Positions 1 to 6,699 of a stretch of 7,026 nucleotides of DNA are shown here, one piece after another (the stretch's first letter is position 1; each line of letters begins with the position of its first letter). A program made the position numbers and the translations under genes. The notes beneath the pieces were generated by a model. That model made no database searches, was not told the origin of the DNA, and saw only the letters and a list, made by a program, of their open reading frames with translations. The stretch comes from Flavobacteriales bacterium (lineage in GTDB: Bacteria; Bacteroidota; Bacteroidia; NS11-12g; UBA955): positions 1-7,026 of the forward strand of contig CANFVI010000085.1 of the NCBI GenBank assembly GCA_947450405.1. Direction: 5' to 3'.

Positions 1-2
1 GA

Positions 3-101
3 ATATTTACATTGCCAAAAGACAAATACAAGGAACAGAGTAAAAACAATGTTGCTGTGATGATATTATATAAGAATCCAACTTTCACGGTACAAAAATA
101 A
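3..101 (+). CDS. 3' end of an unidentified plus-strand gene (partial)
   Basis: One plus-strand frame is open from the window edge to a TAA at 99-101. It encodes about 32 residues ending in VAVMILYKNPTFTVQK. The other two plus frames close earlier, at 40-42 and 58-60. The strong hairpin starting at the stop codon is what one expects just after a gene end, and this is the main reason to believe the frame is real. The tail mixes a lysine-rich stretch with a short hydrophobic beta-strand-like segment, and I do not recognise a family. The start and most of the gene lie outside the window. It could be noise, since a 99-base open stretch is not rare. Confidence 0.5.
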   Translation: MFTLPKDKYKEQSKNNVAVMILYKNPTFTVQK

Positions 102-133
102 AAGAGGCCGATATAAATATCGGCCTCTTTTAT
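98..133. terminator. Bidirectional intrinsic terminator between convergent genes
   Basis: A perfect inverted repeat pairs 98-113 with 118-133 around a four-base loop. Its GC-rich core GAGGCCG/CGGCCTC is flanked by A/T pairs. On the plus strand the stem is followed by an A/T-rich stretch with a run of seven T (141-147). On the minus strand the stem's own T-rich end leads into TATTTTTG. It overlaps the stop of the partial plus-strand gene (99-101) and lies 19 bases past the stop of the minus-strand T9SS gene, so it can serve both. Confidence 0.85.
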
Positions 134-151
134 AAAAATATTTTTTTAAAC

Positions 152-2086
152 TTATTTAACCATCATGGTTTTGCTTACGCTATTACCACCTGAGATTAAA
201 GTATAGGTATAAACACCTGAAGTTAAATCAGAACCGTCAATTGACAATTCGTGATTTCCTTGGAATAAGTTGCTATAAGTTTGAGTTTTAACAACTGCAC
301 CCATCATGTTGCGAACTTCAATTTTCACATCACCAGGACGGGTTAACCAAACCAATACATTGGTAGTATTTTCAAATGGGTTAGGATAGTTTTGGTTTAC
401 AACCATTACTTCACCTGTGTTTGGTTGATCAACACTAGCCAAACCAATTAAACCGTCTAAGATATCTTGTACTGGAATTGCTTGGTAGTACATTGTATTC
501 AACACTACATCATGGTTTGCTTGCGTTGCATCATTGTTTTGCAAGTTTGTACCTGGAATATCATCTTGTTGCCACATAACGTGTACAAATCCATTCACTG
601 TGCGCGCAATTGAACCAAAATCATCTTCTTTTAATAAAGATTGGGTAATATTTTGAGGAGTTGTCCAAGTAGTTCCACCATCAGTAGAAGCAACAATACC
701 CAAATCACGGAAGTTTGCATCTAAGTCAGATACATCACCTTCAATAGGAGCAGAGAAAATACAAAATATATTTCCGTTTGCATCACATGCAGCATTTGGT
801 TGGCGCATTGCAGAAGTGTTGCCCAAACGCGCTACCGTAGAGGTATTTGCTGGCAATTTACCACTGGCAAGAGCTGCAACTGTATTTGGGCGTAAGGTAT
901 TGATACCATCACCATCAGTATCATATGCACTTCCTTGTGCAATTACAACTGGTGCCGCAGTGAAATCTTCATTCCAATACATAATCGCTTGTAATCCAGG
1001 GAAAAAGCTATAAGATTGATCAGTAGTATCGGTATCTAACACACGTGCCAATCCCCAGAAAGCATGAAGTTTGTTGTTTTTATCAATTACAACATCCACT
1101 GTACCGTCATTGGTATATGGAGTATCGTTCATAAGCGTTTTTGATTGGTAAGGCGCATATTTAAATTTCTCAGCATCAATTCTTGTGAAAGTGTTACCGA
1201 AATCAGTACTTTTCCATAAAATAACACCTTGGAATATATCAGCATTTGCAATAGCAACTACATTCCCTTTTACATCAATTGAATATTGGTCAGAACCACC
1301 ATTGTCTGTTAAAGTACTGTCGTAGTTTGGCAACATGATATGTTGTTTATCCCAAGTAACACCACCATCTAGAGAACGGCTGTAAACCATTGGTGCAAAA
1401 ATACCGTTGCGTGTTGGAGATCTTTTTTCACCCGGAGCAGCTGAATCTGTATAAGAACAAACCAAGTGAATGGTATCACCATTATTTGCAGCACGCGCCC
1501 AAATAGGCTTGTACGGAGCATCTTGTAAGATTTGAGTTGTTACTGAAGGGCGGCTTGAAGCACTAGTGCTTTTTGTCATATAAAAACCACCGTTGGTAGC
1601 ATCGTGACCAATTGTAAACACAGAACCATCAGATAAAGTACCAATACAAGGCCATCCTGTACGTACGTTTTCTACACGGTTACTGTCGCTTGGACCCCAA
1701 GTACCAGAAGCACTTTTAAAGTTATAACCGGTACCACGACCAGGGAAACCTTGCGCACCTGAGTAAGAAGATGTCCAACCAGCAGAAATTGCTTGATCTT
1801 TATGCACAACAACGCGGTGTGCCATTGCATAATTTGATTGTAAATCGTAATAAGTAGATCCAATACGAATAAAAGAATTCAAATTAGCACCTCTGCTCGT
1901 GATTGCTTTGTTGGCTTTTGGTTTTACCATTCCACCACTCTTTGCATCGTTGTCAACAAAAACGTTTGAACTTTTAGATTTTGCAGAAACAATCACCGGT
2001 GAACCAGACGGAACACTAGAAGGTGCTTGCGCAAAAACCGAAGTAACAACGGCAATTGAACTTAAAAATATGTAGATTTTTTTCAT
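152..2086 (-). CDS. Secreted Asp-box (sialidase-like fold) protein with T9SS type A sorting domain
   Basis: This is a 644-residue exported protein. A Sec signal peptide covers residues 1-19 (KK, hydrophobic core, V-F-A then Q20, a typical Bacteroidota cleavage context). The body carries three Asp-box motifs of the S-x-D-x-G-x-T-W/F type, at 238-245, 293-300 and 467-474. These are found in BNR/sialidase-type beta-propellers. A DTDGDGIN stretch at 389-396 resembles a calcium-binding loop. The last 80 or so residues form a type A T9SS sorting domain: NYPNPF at 566-571, beta-strands with VKIEVRNMMG, then LTSGVYTYTL and a basic end (TMMVK). The family role of that tail is recognition by the type IX machinery, removal, and often surface anchoring. 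Asp boxes mark a fold, not an enzyme activity, and I cannot assign sialidase catalytic residues. It could equally be an adhesin or another glycan- or protein-binding propeller. It is monocistronic as seen, with a terminator just after the stop. The ATG at 2086 is directly ahead of the signal peptide. Confidence 0.92.
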   Translation of the reverse strand: MKKIYIFLSSIAVVTSVFAQAPSSVPSGSPVIVSAKSKSSNVFVDNDAKSGGMVKPKANKAITSRGANLNSFIRIGSTYYDLQSNYAMAHRVVVHKDQAISAGWTSSYSGAQGFPGRGTGYNFKSASGTWGPSDSNRVENVRTGWPCIGTLSDGSVFTIGHDATNGGFYMTKSTSASSRPSVTTQILQDAPYKPIWARAANNGDTIHLVCSYTDSAAPGEKRSPTRNGIFAPMVYSRSLDGGVTWDKQHIMLPNYDSTLTDNGGSDQYSIDVKGNVVAIANADIFQGVILWKSTDFGNTFTRIDAEKFKYAPYQSKTLMNDTPYTNDGTVDVVIDKNNKLHAFWGLARVLDTDTTDQSYSFFPGLQAIMYWNEDFTAAPVVIAQGSAYDTDGDGINTLRPNTVAALASGKLPANTSTVARLGNTSAMRQPNAACDANGNIFCIFSAPIEGDVSDLDANFRDLGIVASTDGGTTWTTPQNITQSLLKEDDFGSIARTVNGFVHVMWQQDDIPGTNLQNNDATQANHDVVLNTMYYQAIPVQDILDGLIGLASVDQPNTGEVMVVNQNYPNPFENTTNVLVWLTRPGDVKIEVRNMMGAVVKTQTYSNLFQGNHELSIDGSDLTSGVYTYTLISGGNSVSKTMMVK

Positions 2087-2170
2087 AGATTAAATTTAGT
2101 AAATGCGAATTAAAAGCATTTTAAATTAAAATCACAATTTAGCACTAAAAATGTAAAAATAATGACAAAT
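2087..2170 (-). promoter_or_regulatory. AT-rich leader of the T9SS gene, promoter unresolved
   Basis: This gap lies between holA and the T9SS gene and is very AT-rich. On the minus strand it holds a TAAATTTA (2091-2098) four bases before the start codon, one base short of the Bacteroidota TAnnTTTG element. Further upstream is a TTTG (2166-2169), too far away to be a convincing -33 partner. A six-pair hairpin (2101-2106 with 2116-2121) is too weak to call a terminator. The promoter for this gene is therefore only assumed to be here. Confidence 0.25.
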
Positions 2171-3196
2171 TTATTTTGTCTTTTTCAAAATATTGACAAC
2201 TGTTTCAATCAATAATTCTCCATCAGTAGCAGCACCTCTATGTACTCCCTTTAATCTCAAATCGAGGTATTTTATTTGACTCACAGCCCATTCTAAATCA
2301 GACATTGAGTAATTGCTTTGGGCTCTGAGGTAATCATCCATAAAAAATGAAGAAACACCAATTACTGAAGCCAAATCACTTGGAGATTTCGCCTTTGAGT
2401 TGTGCATGGCTATTATTTTTGTAAAAAATCCAAATAATACCGGAACCATTCTCATGAATTCTCCTTTTTCAGCACGAATGCTCATTTGGTGGGCAATTTG
2501 AACAGATTTATTGAAATTCCTATTACCCAAAGCAGTTTGCAGTTCAAATACATTGTATTCCCTGTTAAAACCAACATGCTCTTCAACATGAGATGCCCTG
2601 ATATAAGCTTCTTTTACGGTAATAAATATTTTATCTAATTCGTTATGAATTAATGGCAAATCAGCACCCAATAAATCTAACAATAAATTAATTGCTTCAA
2701 CATCCAATGACCTACCCTTGGTTTCCGCATATTTAGGCAACCAGTTCTTTATTTGATAATCACGCAACTTGGATGAATTGAATTCGCAATACTTGGCAAT
2801 TAATTTGCCTGTTTTTGTGCGTAAATCCATTTTTGCATTTCTAAATGCAAATACCAAAACTGTAGATTTTAATGGATTTTCAACATAACTCAAAAATATA
2901 TCCCATTCCTTCAAATCTTGAGCATCTTTCACTATAATCAATTGAAAATCGCTCATCATGGGGTATCTTCTTGCCATTGACATCAGTTCTGGCATTTTCA
3001 CATCCTTCCCATAAACGATTGTTTGGTTGAAACTTTTTTCTGAGTCAGAAAGCACTTTTGATTCTATCAAATCAGAGATGGCATCAATAAAATAGGTTTC
3101 GTCGCCATGCAAAAGGTATATTGGTGCAAACTTCCGAGATTCTATTTCTGATCTCAGTGCCCAATAAGCCGATATTGTATCTGCGGTTTTCGCCAT
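2171..3196 (-). CDS. holA: DNA polymerase III subunit delta
   Basis: HolA is the clamp-loader subunit that opens the sliding clamp ring during replication. The product has 341 residues, close to the roughly 340 usual for the family. The N-terminal AAA+-like domain shows PIYLLHGDETYFID (25-38), then ARRYPMMSDFQLIIVKDAQ (75-93), both typical of delta subunits. Like other delta proteins it lacks a convincing Walker A motif. The middle holds LIHNELDKI (182-190), the equivalent of the conserved 'l..EleKL' segment, and FNREYNVFEL (210-219). The C-terminal collar domain ends with the conserved LDLRLKGVHRG (311-321). The ATG at 3196 gives the usual short lead-in before the first strand. It is divergent from the HsdR-N-like gene across 24 bp, and an 84-bp gap separates it from the downstream T9SS gene on the same strand. 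No hairpin terminator is evident after the stop. Confidence 0.93.
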   Translation of the reverse strand: MAKTADTISAYWALRSEIESRKFAPIYLLHGDETYFIDAISDLIESKVLSDSEKSFNQTIVYGKDVKMPELMSMARRYPMMSDFQLIIVKDAQDLKEWDIFLSYVENPLKSTVLVFAFRNAKMDLRTKTGKLIAKYCEFNSSKLRDYQIKNWLPKYAETKGRSLDVEAINLLLDLLGADLPLIHNELDKIFITVKEAYIRASHVEEHVGFNREYNVFELQTALGNRNFNKSVQIAHQMSIRAEKGEFMRMVPVLFGFFTKIIAMHNSKAKSPSDLASVIGVSSFFMDDYLRAQSNYSMSDLEWAVSQIKYLDLRLKGVHRGAATDGELLIETVVNILKKTK

Positions 3197-3202
3197 TTTT
3201 TT

Positions 3203-3214
3203 TGTAAATTTACA
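3203..3214. promoter_or_regulatory. Palindrome centred between divergent start codons
   Basis: TGTAAATTTACA is a perfect 12-bp palindrome within the 24-bp gap separating holA (start 3196) and the HsdR-N-like gene (start 3221). Its core TAAATTTA (3205-3212) lies exactly eight bases from each ATG. On either strand the core matches seven of eight positions of the Bacteroidota -7 element TAnnTTTG. It might therefore be a shared -10-type element for both genes, or an operator. No well-placed -33 TTTG is visible on either side, so the promoter reading is tentative. Confidence 0.3.
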
Positions 3215-3220
3215 GCCTTT

Positions 3221-3658
3221 ATGGTGTTAAATTTTCCTGAATATAGTTTTGAAGTTCAAATTCAAACACAAAAAAAAATGATTTTTGATTCAGTAAGAAA
3301 AAAATTTATCCCCCTTACCCCCGAAGAATGGGTTCGACAACACTGTATTTGCCACCTAAACCTATACTACAATATCCCATTAAACAACCTAGCCGTTGAA
3401 AGAGAAATTAGGGCGATGGATTTACGCAAACGATTTGATATTGTTGCATTTGGGAAATCCGGAACCCCACTAATTCTGGTTGAATGCAAAGCCCCAGAAG
3501 TAAAAATAGACCAAAATACTATCATTCAAGCAGGGGTTTATAACAAAAAAATGGACAGTGAATGGATGTGGATTACAAATGGCATTCAGCATGTTTGGTT
3601 AAGAAAAGAAGGTGATAAAATGGCATTTGTTGAGATGCCTAATGAAATAATCCGATAA
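3221..3658 (+). CDS. Stand-alone HsdR N-terminal domain protein (PD-(D/E)XK nuclease-like)
   Basis: This 145-residue protein resembles the nuclease-type N-terminal domain of type I restriction subunit R and matches the small Bacteroidota HsdR_N_2-type proteins. Recognisable parts are LNFPEYSFEVQ (3-13), the characteristic LTPEEWVRQH (32-41), a possible acidic residue E60, RFDIVAF with D73 (71-77), VECKAP with E88 and K90 (87-92), and Q103-x-x-x-Y107. Together D73, E88-x-K90 and QxxxY fit the PD-(D/E)XK pattern plus the QxxxY motif of type I enzymes, so the catalytic set looks intact. There is no helicase motor, methylase or specificity subunit in the window. Pairing with holA is, from memory, common in this phylum and argues for a housekeeping DNA-related role rather than restriction, but the function is unknown. 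It converges on a lipoprotein gene with a single base between the stop codons and has no terminator of its own. Confidence 0.85.
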   Translation: MVLNFPEYSFEVQIQTQKKMIFDSVRKKFIPLTPEEWVRQHCICHLNLYYNIPLNNLAVEREIRAMDLRKRFDIVAFGKSGTPLILVECKAPEVKIDQNTIIQAGVYNKKMDSEWMWITNGIQHVWLRKEGDKMAFVEMPNEIIR

Positions 3659-3659
3659 G

Positions 3660-4514
3660 TTATTGAATTTCGAAAAACCACTCAGAATTCCCAGAAGTAG
3701 CTTTTGCAACTTTATCCTGTTTTGCATCGCTCAATGGATCAAAGTCTATCGTGACAACTTTGGTTTCTGAATGATTAGAATTGTCCCATTTTTTGCAAAT
3801 TAGTTTACCAACTATCGGAAAATTAGCCGCATTCACCAATTTTTCACATTTTAATGTAGATACATCAAAGGTGTGATTTATTGAATACGATTCTCTAATT
3901 AATACGAAATCAAGACCTCCATTAAATTGAAATCCATCCTGTGGTGAGATTTTGGTAGGATCGGCCAATAATCGCTTTACGCCAACACTCTGATCTGAAG
4001 AAACAAGTAACGATGGATCATTTGAAATCGTTAATTTAGAAAATACATTGTCTGTAACGGGCGATAATTTCACAATGCAATAATTCCCTAATATATTCAG
4101 GGTGCCGTTCTCCGTAAGAATTCCAAAATCAGAATAGTTCAAATCACAAATGATACTGTCAACCTTCTTTAAAGGATCAACCACTTGTTTGTATGCAAGA
4201 AAACCTTTTCTAGTAATGTAATCACCGCATAATAAACCTTTCCCAAAATCAATCAAATATGTTTTAGAATGTTCATTGAAATTGCTATCAATTAATTGCT
4301 TTTTTACACCATAAGGCAAAATATCTTCATCAAATCCATTCCGCAATTGATCTAACAATGAATACATTTGCATCTGAACTGTTGTAATTTTACCAATGTT
4401 CTCTGCAATTTTAATTTCGGTGGTCAATGGATCTTTGACGCAACTTATACAAGTTATTACAACGATCAACGCGGTAAAAAAAAGAAATCGAAACTTATTG
4501 AATGCGAATTTCAT
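3660..4514 (-). CDS. Probable lipoprotein, second gene of a paralogous pair
   Basis: The frame is open from 4583, but the start chosen here is the ATG at 4514. It puts a signal peptide directly at the N-terminus (KFAFNKFRF, hydrophobic core to residue 21), while the longer form would bury it behind 23 residues. C25 in TCISC is the likely lipidated cysteine, although -3 is Cys rather than the usual Leu/Val, so the lipobox is weak. The mature 260 residues begin with a helical stretch (31-60). A first half follows with YLIDFGKG...TRKG (86-104), and a second half ends in TIDFDP...DKVAK...FFEIQ (255-284). I recognise this as a diverged member of a Bacteroidota lipoprotein family with repeated 'DFG.G...DGR.R.G' and 'DFG.G.CDN' signatures. 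No function is known to me. Its start lies inside the upstream lipoprotein gene (20-bp overlap), so translation is probably coupled. Confidence 0.8.
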   Translation of the reverse strand: MKFAFNKFRFLFFTALIVVITCISCVKDPLTTEIKIAENIGKITTVQMQMYSLLDQLRNGFDEDILPYGVKKQLIDSNFNEHSKTYLIDFGKGLLCGDYITRKGFLAYKQVVDPLKKVDSIICDLNYSDFGILTENGTLNILGNYCIVKLSPVTDNVFSKLTISNDPSLLVSSDQSVGVKRLLADPTKISPQDGFQFNGGLDFVLIRESYSINHTFDVSTLKCEKLVNAANFPIVGKLICKKWDNSNHSETKVVTIDFDPLSDAKQDKVAKATSGNSEWFFEIQ

Positions 4515-5394
4515 ATTCTTTTCCAGCACTGTAAATTTTTGCAATATTGTCGCATGACATGTTATTGAAAGGATCAAAGTCAATTCTATAACGTAAATCG
4601 TTGTTATCTATTTGTAATATTCCTTTTACAACATTAGCGGAGCACCCATTTTCAATATTTTTCACAAGTGCCAAACTGGTTCTCCAAGATGTATTGGGCA
4701 AATTGTTGTATGAAAATGCGCCATCTCCGTTGTAATTTATAACATCATTGAACAGTCCCTCAGTAATATCACCCAATGACCATTGAATGTCCAAATGTCC
4801 ACTAAAAATCATCGAATCAACCTCTGTAACCATTTTTACTTGACTAAATGTCATAGAAAGTACCCCGAGTAAGGATCTGTTCAAATTAATTTTGCCCGAA
4901 AATTTCTTAATTGGATTATTCAAAGAGCCAATATAAAATGCATTGGTATCACCAATACTGATGGTGGAAGTTGTATTTAACTCTCTGTAATTTTGGCTAA
5001 CATCAACCATTACTGAACCAAATCTTGCTTTCCCGTCATAATTGAGTGCAGATTGATTAAAGCCTTTTTTGTATTCTGGAAATTGAATGCGATAAGTGTA
5101 TCCATCTCCGTCGGAAGTTATTGAATCAATGATAATTATTTTGCAATTTGCTTGTTTTTCAATTGAATCCAAATTGGTTCTTTTTATTCCTTGGCTTGAT
5201 TTGGTTGAATTGATATGTTCTACCATTTCATAAATTGAAAGAAAATCGTTGAAATTGTTATTGAAAGAAATTTGCGAGCGCAAATCTTCATTTTGCACTT
5301 CGTAAATCTTGGAGCATCCCACAAAAACAGAAACAGCTGCAATTAAAATTGCAGACAAAAAATATTTCGTTTTATGTATGAAATTTACTTCCAT
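4495..5394 (-). CDS. Probable lipoprotein, first gene of a paralogous pair
   Basis: This 299-residue protein has a lipoprotein signal peptide: basic HKTK (7-10), a hydrophobic core, and lipobox V-F-V-G-C with C27 as the lipid site. An asparagine-rich helical region follows (about 35-70). The first half shows CKIIII (84-89), YRIQF (101-105) and YDGKARFGSVMV (119-130). The second half shows GCSANVVKGIL (250-260), RIDFDP (270-275), SCDNIAK (280-286) and AGKEYEIRIQ (290-299). This is the repeated 'DGR.R.G / DFG.G.CDN.A....GK.YEI' pattern of an uncharacterised Bacteroidota lipoprotein family. Besides C27 the only cysteines are C84, C251 and C281, which could form disulfides after export. The last 32 residues align without gaps to those of the downstream gene with 12 identities. 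It lies 45 bp after the aminotransferase and could have its own promoter in that gap. The likely location is the inner face of the outer membrane or the cell surface. Confidence 0.82.
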   Translation of the reverse strand: MEVNFIHKTKYFLSAILIAAVSVFVGCSKIYEVQNEDLRSQISFNNNFNDFLSIYEMVEHINSTKSSQGIKRTNLDSIEKQANCKIIIIDSITSDGDGYTYRIQFPEYKKGFNQSALNYDGKARFGSVMVDVSQNYRELNTTSTISIGDTNAFYIGSLNNPIKKFSGKINLNRSLLGVLSMTFSQVKMVTEVDSMIFSGHLDIQWSLGDITEGLFNDVINYNGDGAFSYNNLPNTSWRTSLALVKNIENGCSANVVKGILQIDNNDLRYRIDFDPFNNMSCDNIAKIYSAGKEYEIRIQ

Positions 5395-5407
5395 GGCAAT
5401 GTTGAAA

Positions 5408-5415
5408 CAAATATA
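5408..5415 (-). promoter_or_regulatory. Candidate -7 element for the lipoprotein pair
   Basis: TATATTTG on the minus strand matches the Bacteroidota TAnnTTTG consensus at all eight positions and lies 13 bases before the start codon of the first lipoprotein gene. A TTTG upstream (5430-5433) is only 14 bases away, shorter than the usual spacing of around 19-21. In such AT-rich DNA an 8-base match can occur by chance. If used, the mRNA leader would be about 10 bases. Confidence 0.35.
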
Positions 5416-5439
5416 ATATGAAATACCCCCAAAAATGAA

Positions 5440-6633
5440 TTAATTTAATTGGTTTAAACAACCTTTTATGATGGAACAGGCCGAAAATATTTCATCGTTG
5501 GTAATTGTGAATGGCGGACAAATTCTAATTGCATTGGGTTCAAATAAAAACCAATCCGTAAATAATTTCTCCTTAAGTAAAAGATGAATCAATTTTGGCC
5601 CTTCTACCCCATTTGCAAGATGGCATGCCAAAAGCAATCCTTTTCCTGTAACTTTTTTTATTTTTGGATGAACGAGTAATGATTTAAATAGTTCCTCTTT
5701 TTGAAGGATATTAAAGCTTTCGTATGATTCAAACAGATATTTATTTGCTGCAAGTCCCGCTGCGCAACAAACCGGATGTCCCCCAAAAGTAGTAATATGA
5801 CCCAAAATTGGGAAGTTGGCAAACGATTGCATGATATGTTTTGGGGCAACAATTGCACCCATAGGCATTCCACCACCTAGTGCTTTTCCCAAAACGAGTA
5901 TATCAGGCACAATATTATATTGCTCAAAGCAAAACTTAGTTCCTGTTCTTCCAAAACCTGTTTGAATTTCATCTACAATAAACAATGCGTTAATTGACTT
6001 GGCATATTGATAAAGGGCTTGAACATACTCAACAGAAGAAATTGAAACTCCTTTTTCAGCCTGAATCAGTTCTATAACAACTGCGGCTACATTAGATTGA
6101 GGCAATTGTTGGATTGACTCAATTGAATTTTGATCTACAAAAAATACGTTATTTAAAAGTGGTCTATATTTAGGAACAAAATATTCGTCGCTCATTAGGC
6201 TTAGTGGACCTTGAGAGCTACCGTGATAAGCCAACTTATGGGCAACAAAAGAAGGTTTCCCTGTAAATCTTTTTGCCAATTTCATGGCTGCATCAATTGC
6301 TTCAGAACCACTATTTACAAAATAGACATTATTTAAAGACGCGGGTAAATGATCAACAATAAATTGCGCATAATTATTTTGGGGCATTTGAACGGTTTCG
6401 CCATAAACCATAACATGCATGTGCTTTTGGGTTTGCTCAATGATTGCGTCGATAACGACAGGATTTTGATGGCCAATACTACAAACAGAAATACCTGATA
6501 TTAGATCAAGAAACTTGTTGCCATAAATATCAATCAAATAATTTCCTTGGGCTCTATCAATTTCAAGTGCCAAGGGTTCTGGATTGGTTTGGGCAACAGA
6601 ATTTAAGAATAGTTGTTTTGGCGACAAATGCAT
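5440..6633 (-). CDS. Class III PLP-dependent aminotransferase (aspartate aminotransferase family)
   Basis: This is a fold type I, class III aminotransferase of 397 residues, a normal length for the family. It would transfer an amino group between an amino-acid-type donor and a 2-oxo acid or aldehyde, using pyridoxal phosphate. Visible active-site features are NSGSEA (107-112, cofactor phosphate binding), YHG (136-138), E188, DEIQTGFGRTG (221-231, with D221 binding the PLP nitrogen), the Schiff-base lysine K250 in GKALGGGMP, TTFGGHPV (281-288), and R370 near the C-terminus. The frame extends two codons to a TTG at 6639, but the ATG at 6633 is preferred. The substrate cannot be read from sequence: relatives include acetylornithine, ornithine and 4-aminobutyrate aminotransferases. 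No arginine-biosynthesis neighbours are present to support argD. It is separated from HU by a terminator, so it probably has its own promoter. Confidence 0.9.
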   Translation of the reverse strand: MHLSPKQLFLNSVAQTNPEPLALEIDRAQGNYLIDIYGNKFLDLISGISVCSIGHQNPVVIDAIIEQTQKHMHVMVYGETVQMPQNNYAQFIVDHLPASLNNVYFVNSGSEAIDAAMKLAKRFTGKPSFVAHKLAYHGSSQGPLSLMSDEYFVPKYRPLLNNVFFVDQNSIESIQQLPQSNVAAVVIELIQAEKGVSISSVEYVQALYQYAKSINALFIVDEIQTGFGRTGTKFCFEQYNIVPDILVLGKALGGGMPMGAIVAPKHIMQSFANFPILGHITTFGGHPVCCAAGLAANKYLFESYESFNILQKEELFKSLLVHPKIKKVTGKGLLLACHLANGVEGPKLIHLLLKEKLFTDWFLFEPNAIRICPPFTITNDEIFSACSIIKGCLNQLN

Positions 6634-6636
6634 TTT

Positions 6637-6669
6637 CAAAAATACGTATAAAACAGAAAACCCCGCAAA
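6637..6669 (-). promoter_or_regulatory. Candidate promoter of the aminotransferase, overlapping the HU terminator
   Basis: On the minus strand TATTTTTG (6637-6644) matches TAnnTTTG fully, and TTTG (6666-6669) sits 21 bases upstream, near the usual spacing to the -33 box. The TTTG is formed by the loop of the HU terminator and its closing base. The -7 box ends only three bases before the ATG at 6633, so a transcript starting at the normal distance would begin at or next to the start codon. Confidence 0.4.
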
Positions 6670-6679
6670 GCGGGGTTTT
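6657..6679 (-). terminator. Intrinsic terminator of the HU gene
   Basis: CCCCGC (6661-6666) pairs with GCGGGG (6670-6675) around a three-base loop. Four A/T pairs (6657-6660 with 6676-6679) extend the stem. On the minus strand the stem runs into TTTTCTGTTTTAT, a T-rich tail. It begins 21 bases past the HU stop codon. The A tract on the other side gives the plus strand a T-rich end too, but no plus-strand gene ends here. Confidence 0.88.
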
Positions 6680-6699
6680 AAATGTGTTTAGTAAAAATA

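Noticed and set aside
2099..2122. Hairpin after holA as terminator
   Set aside because: It has only six pairs with a nine-base loop and little G/C, and no convincing T run follows it on the minus strand.
3221..3658. Type I restriction-modification or anti-phage locus
   Set aside because: Only the small HsdR-N-like domain is present. No motor, methylase or specificity gene is in the window, and the neighbours are housekeeping or lipoprotein genes.
4515..4583. N-terminal 23-residue extension of the second lipoprotein
   Set aside because: It overlaps the coding part of the upstream gene further and would place residues of that frame ahead of an obvious signal peptide starting at 4514.
3660..5394. 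SusC/SusD-type nutrient uptake pair
   Set aside because: The proteins are far too short for SusC, have no TonB-dependent receptor or SusD signatures, and resemble each other instead.
5438..5450. AT-only inverted repeat at the aminotransferase stop as a terminator
   Set aside because: It has no G/C pairs in the stem and overlaps the stop codon; it is weak even though T-rich sequence follows on the minus strand.
6634..6639. TTG start two codons upstream of the aminotransferase ATG
   Set aside because: It adds only Met-Lys and would begin inside the candidate -7 element; the ATG at 6633 is the simpler choice.
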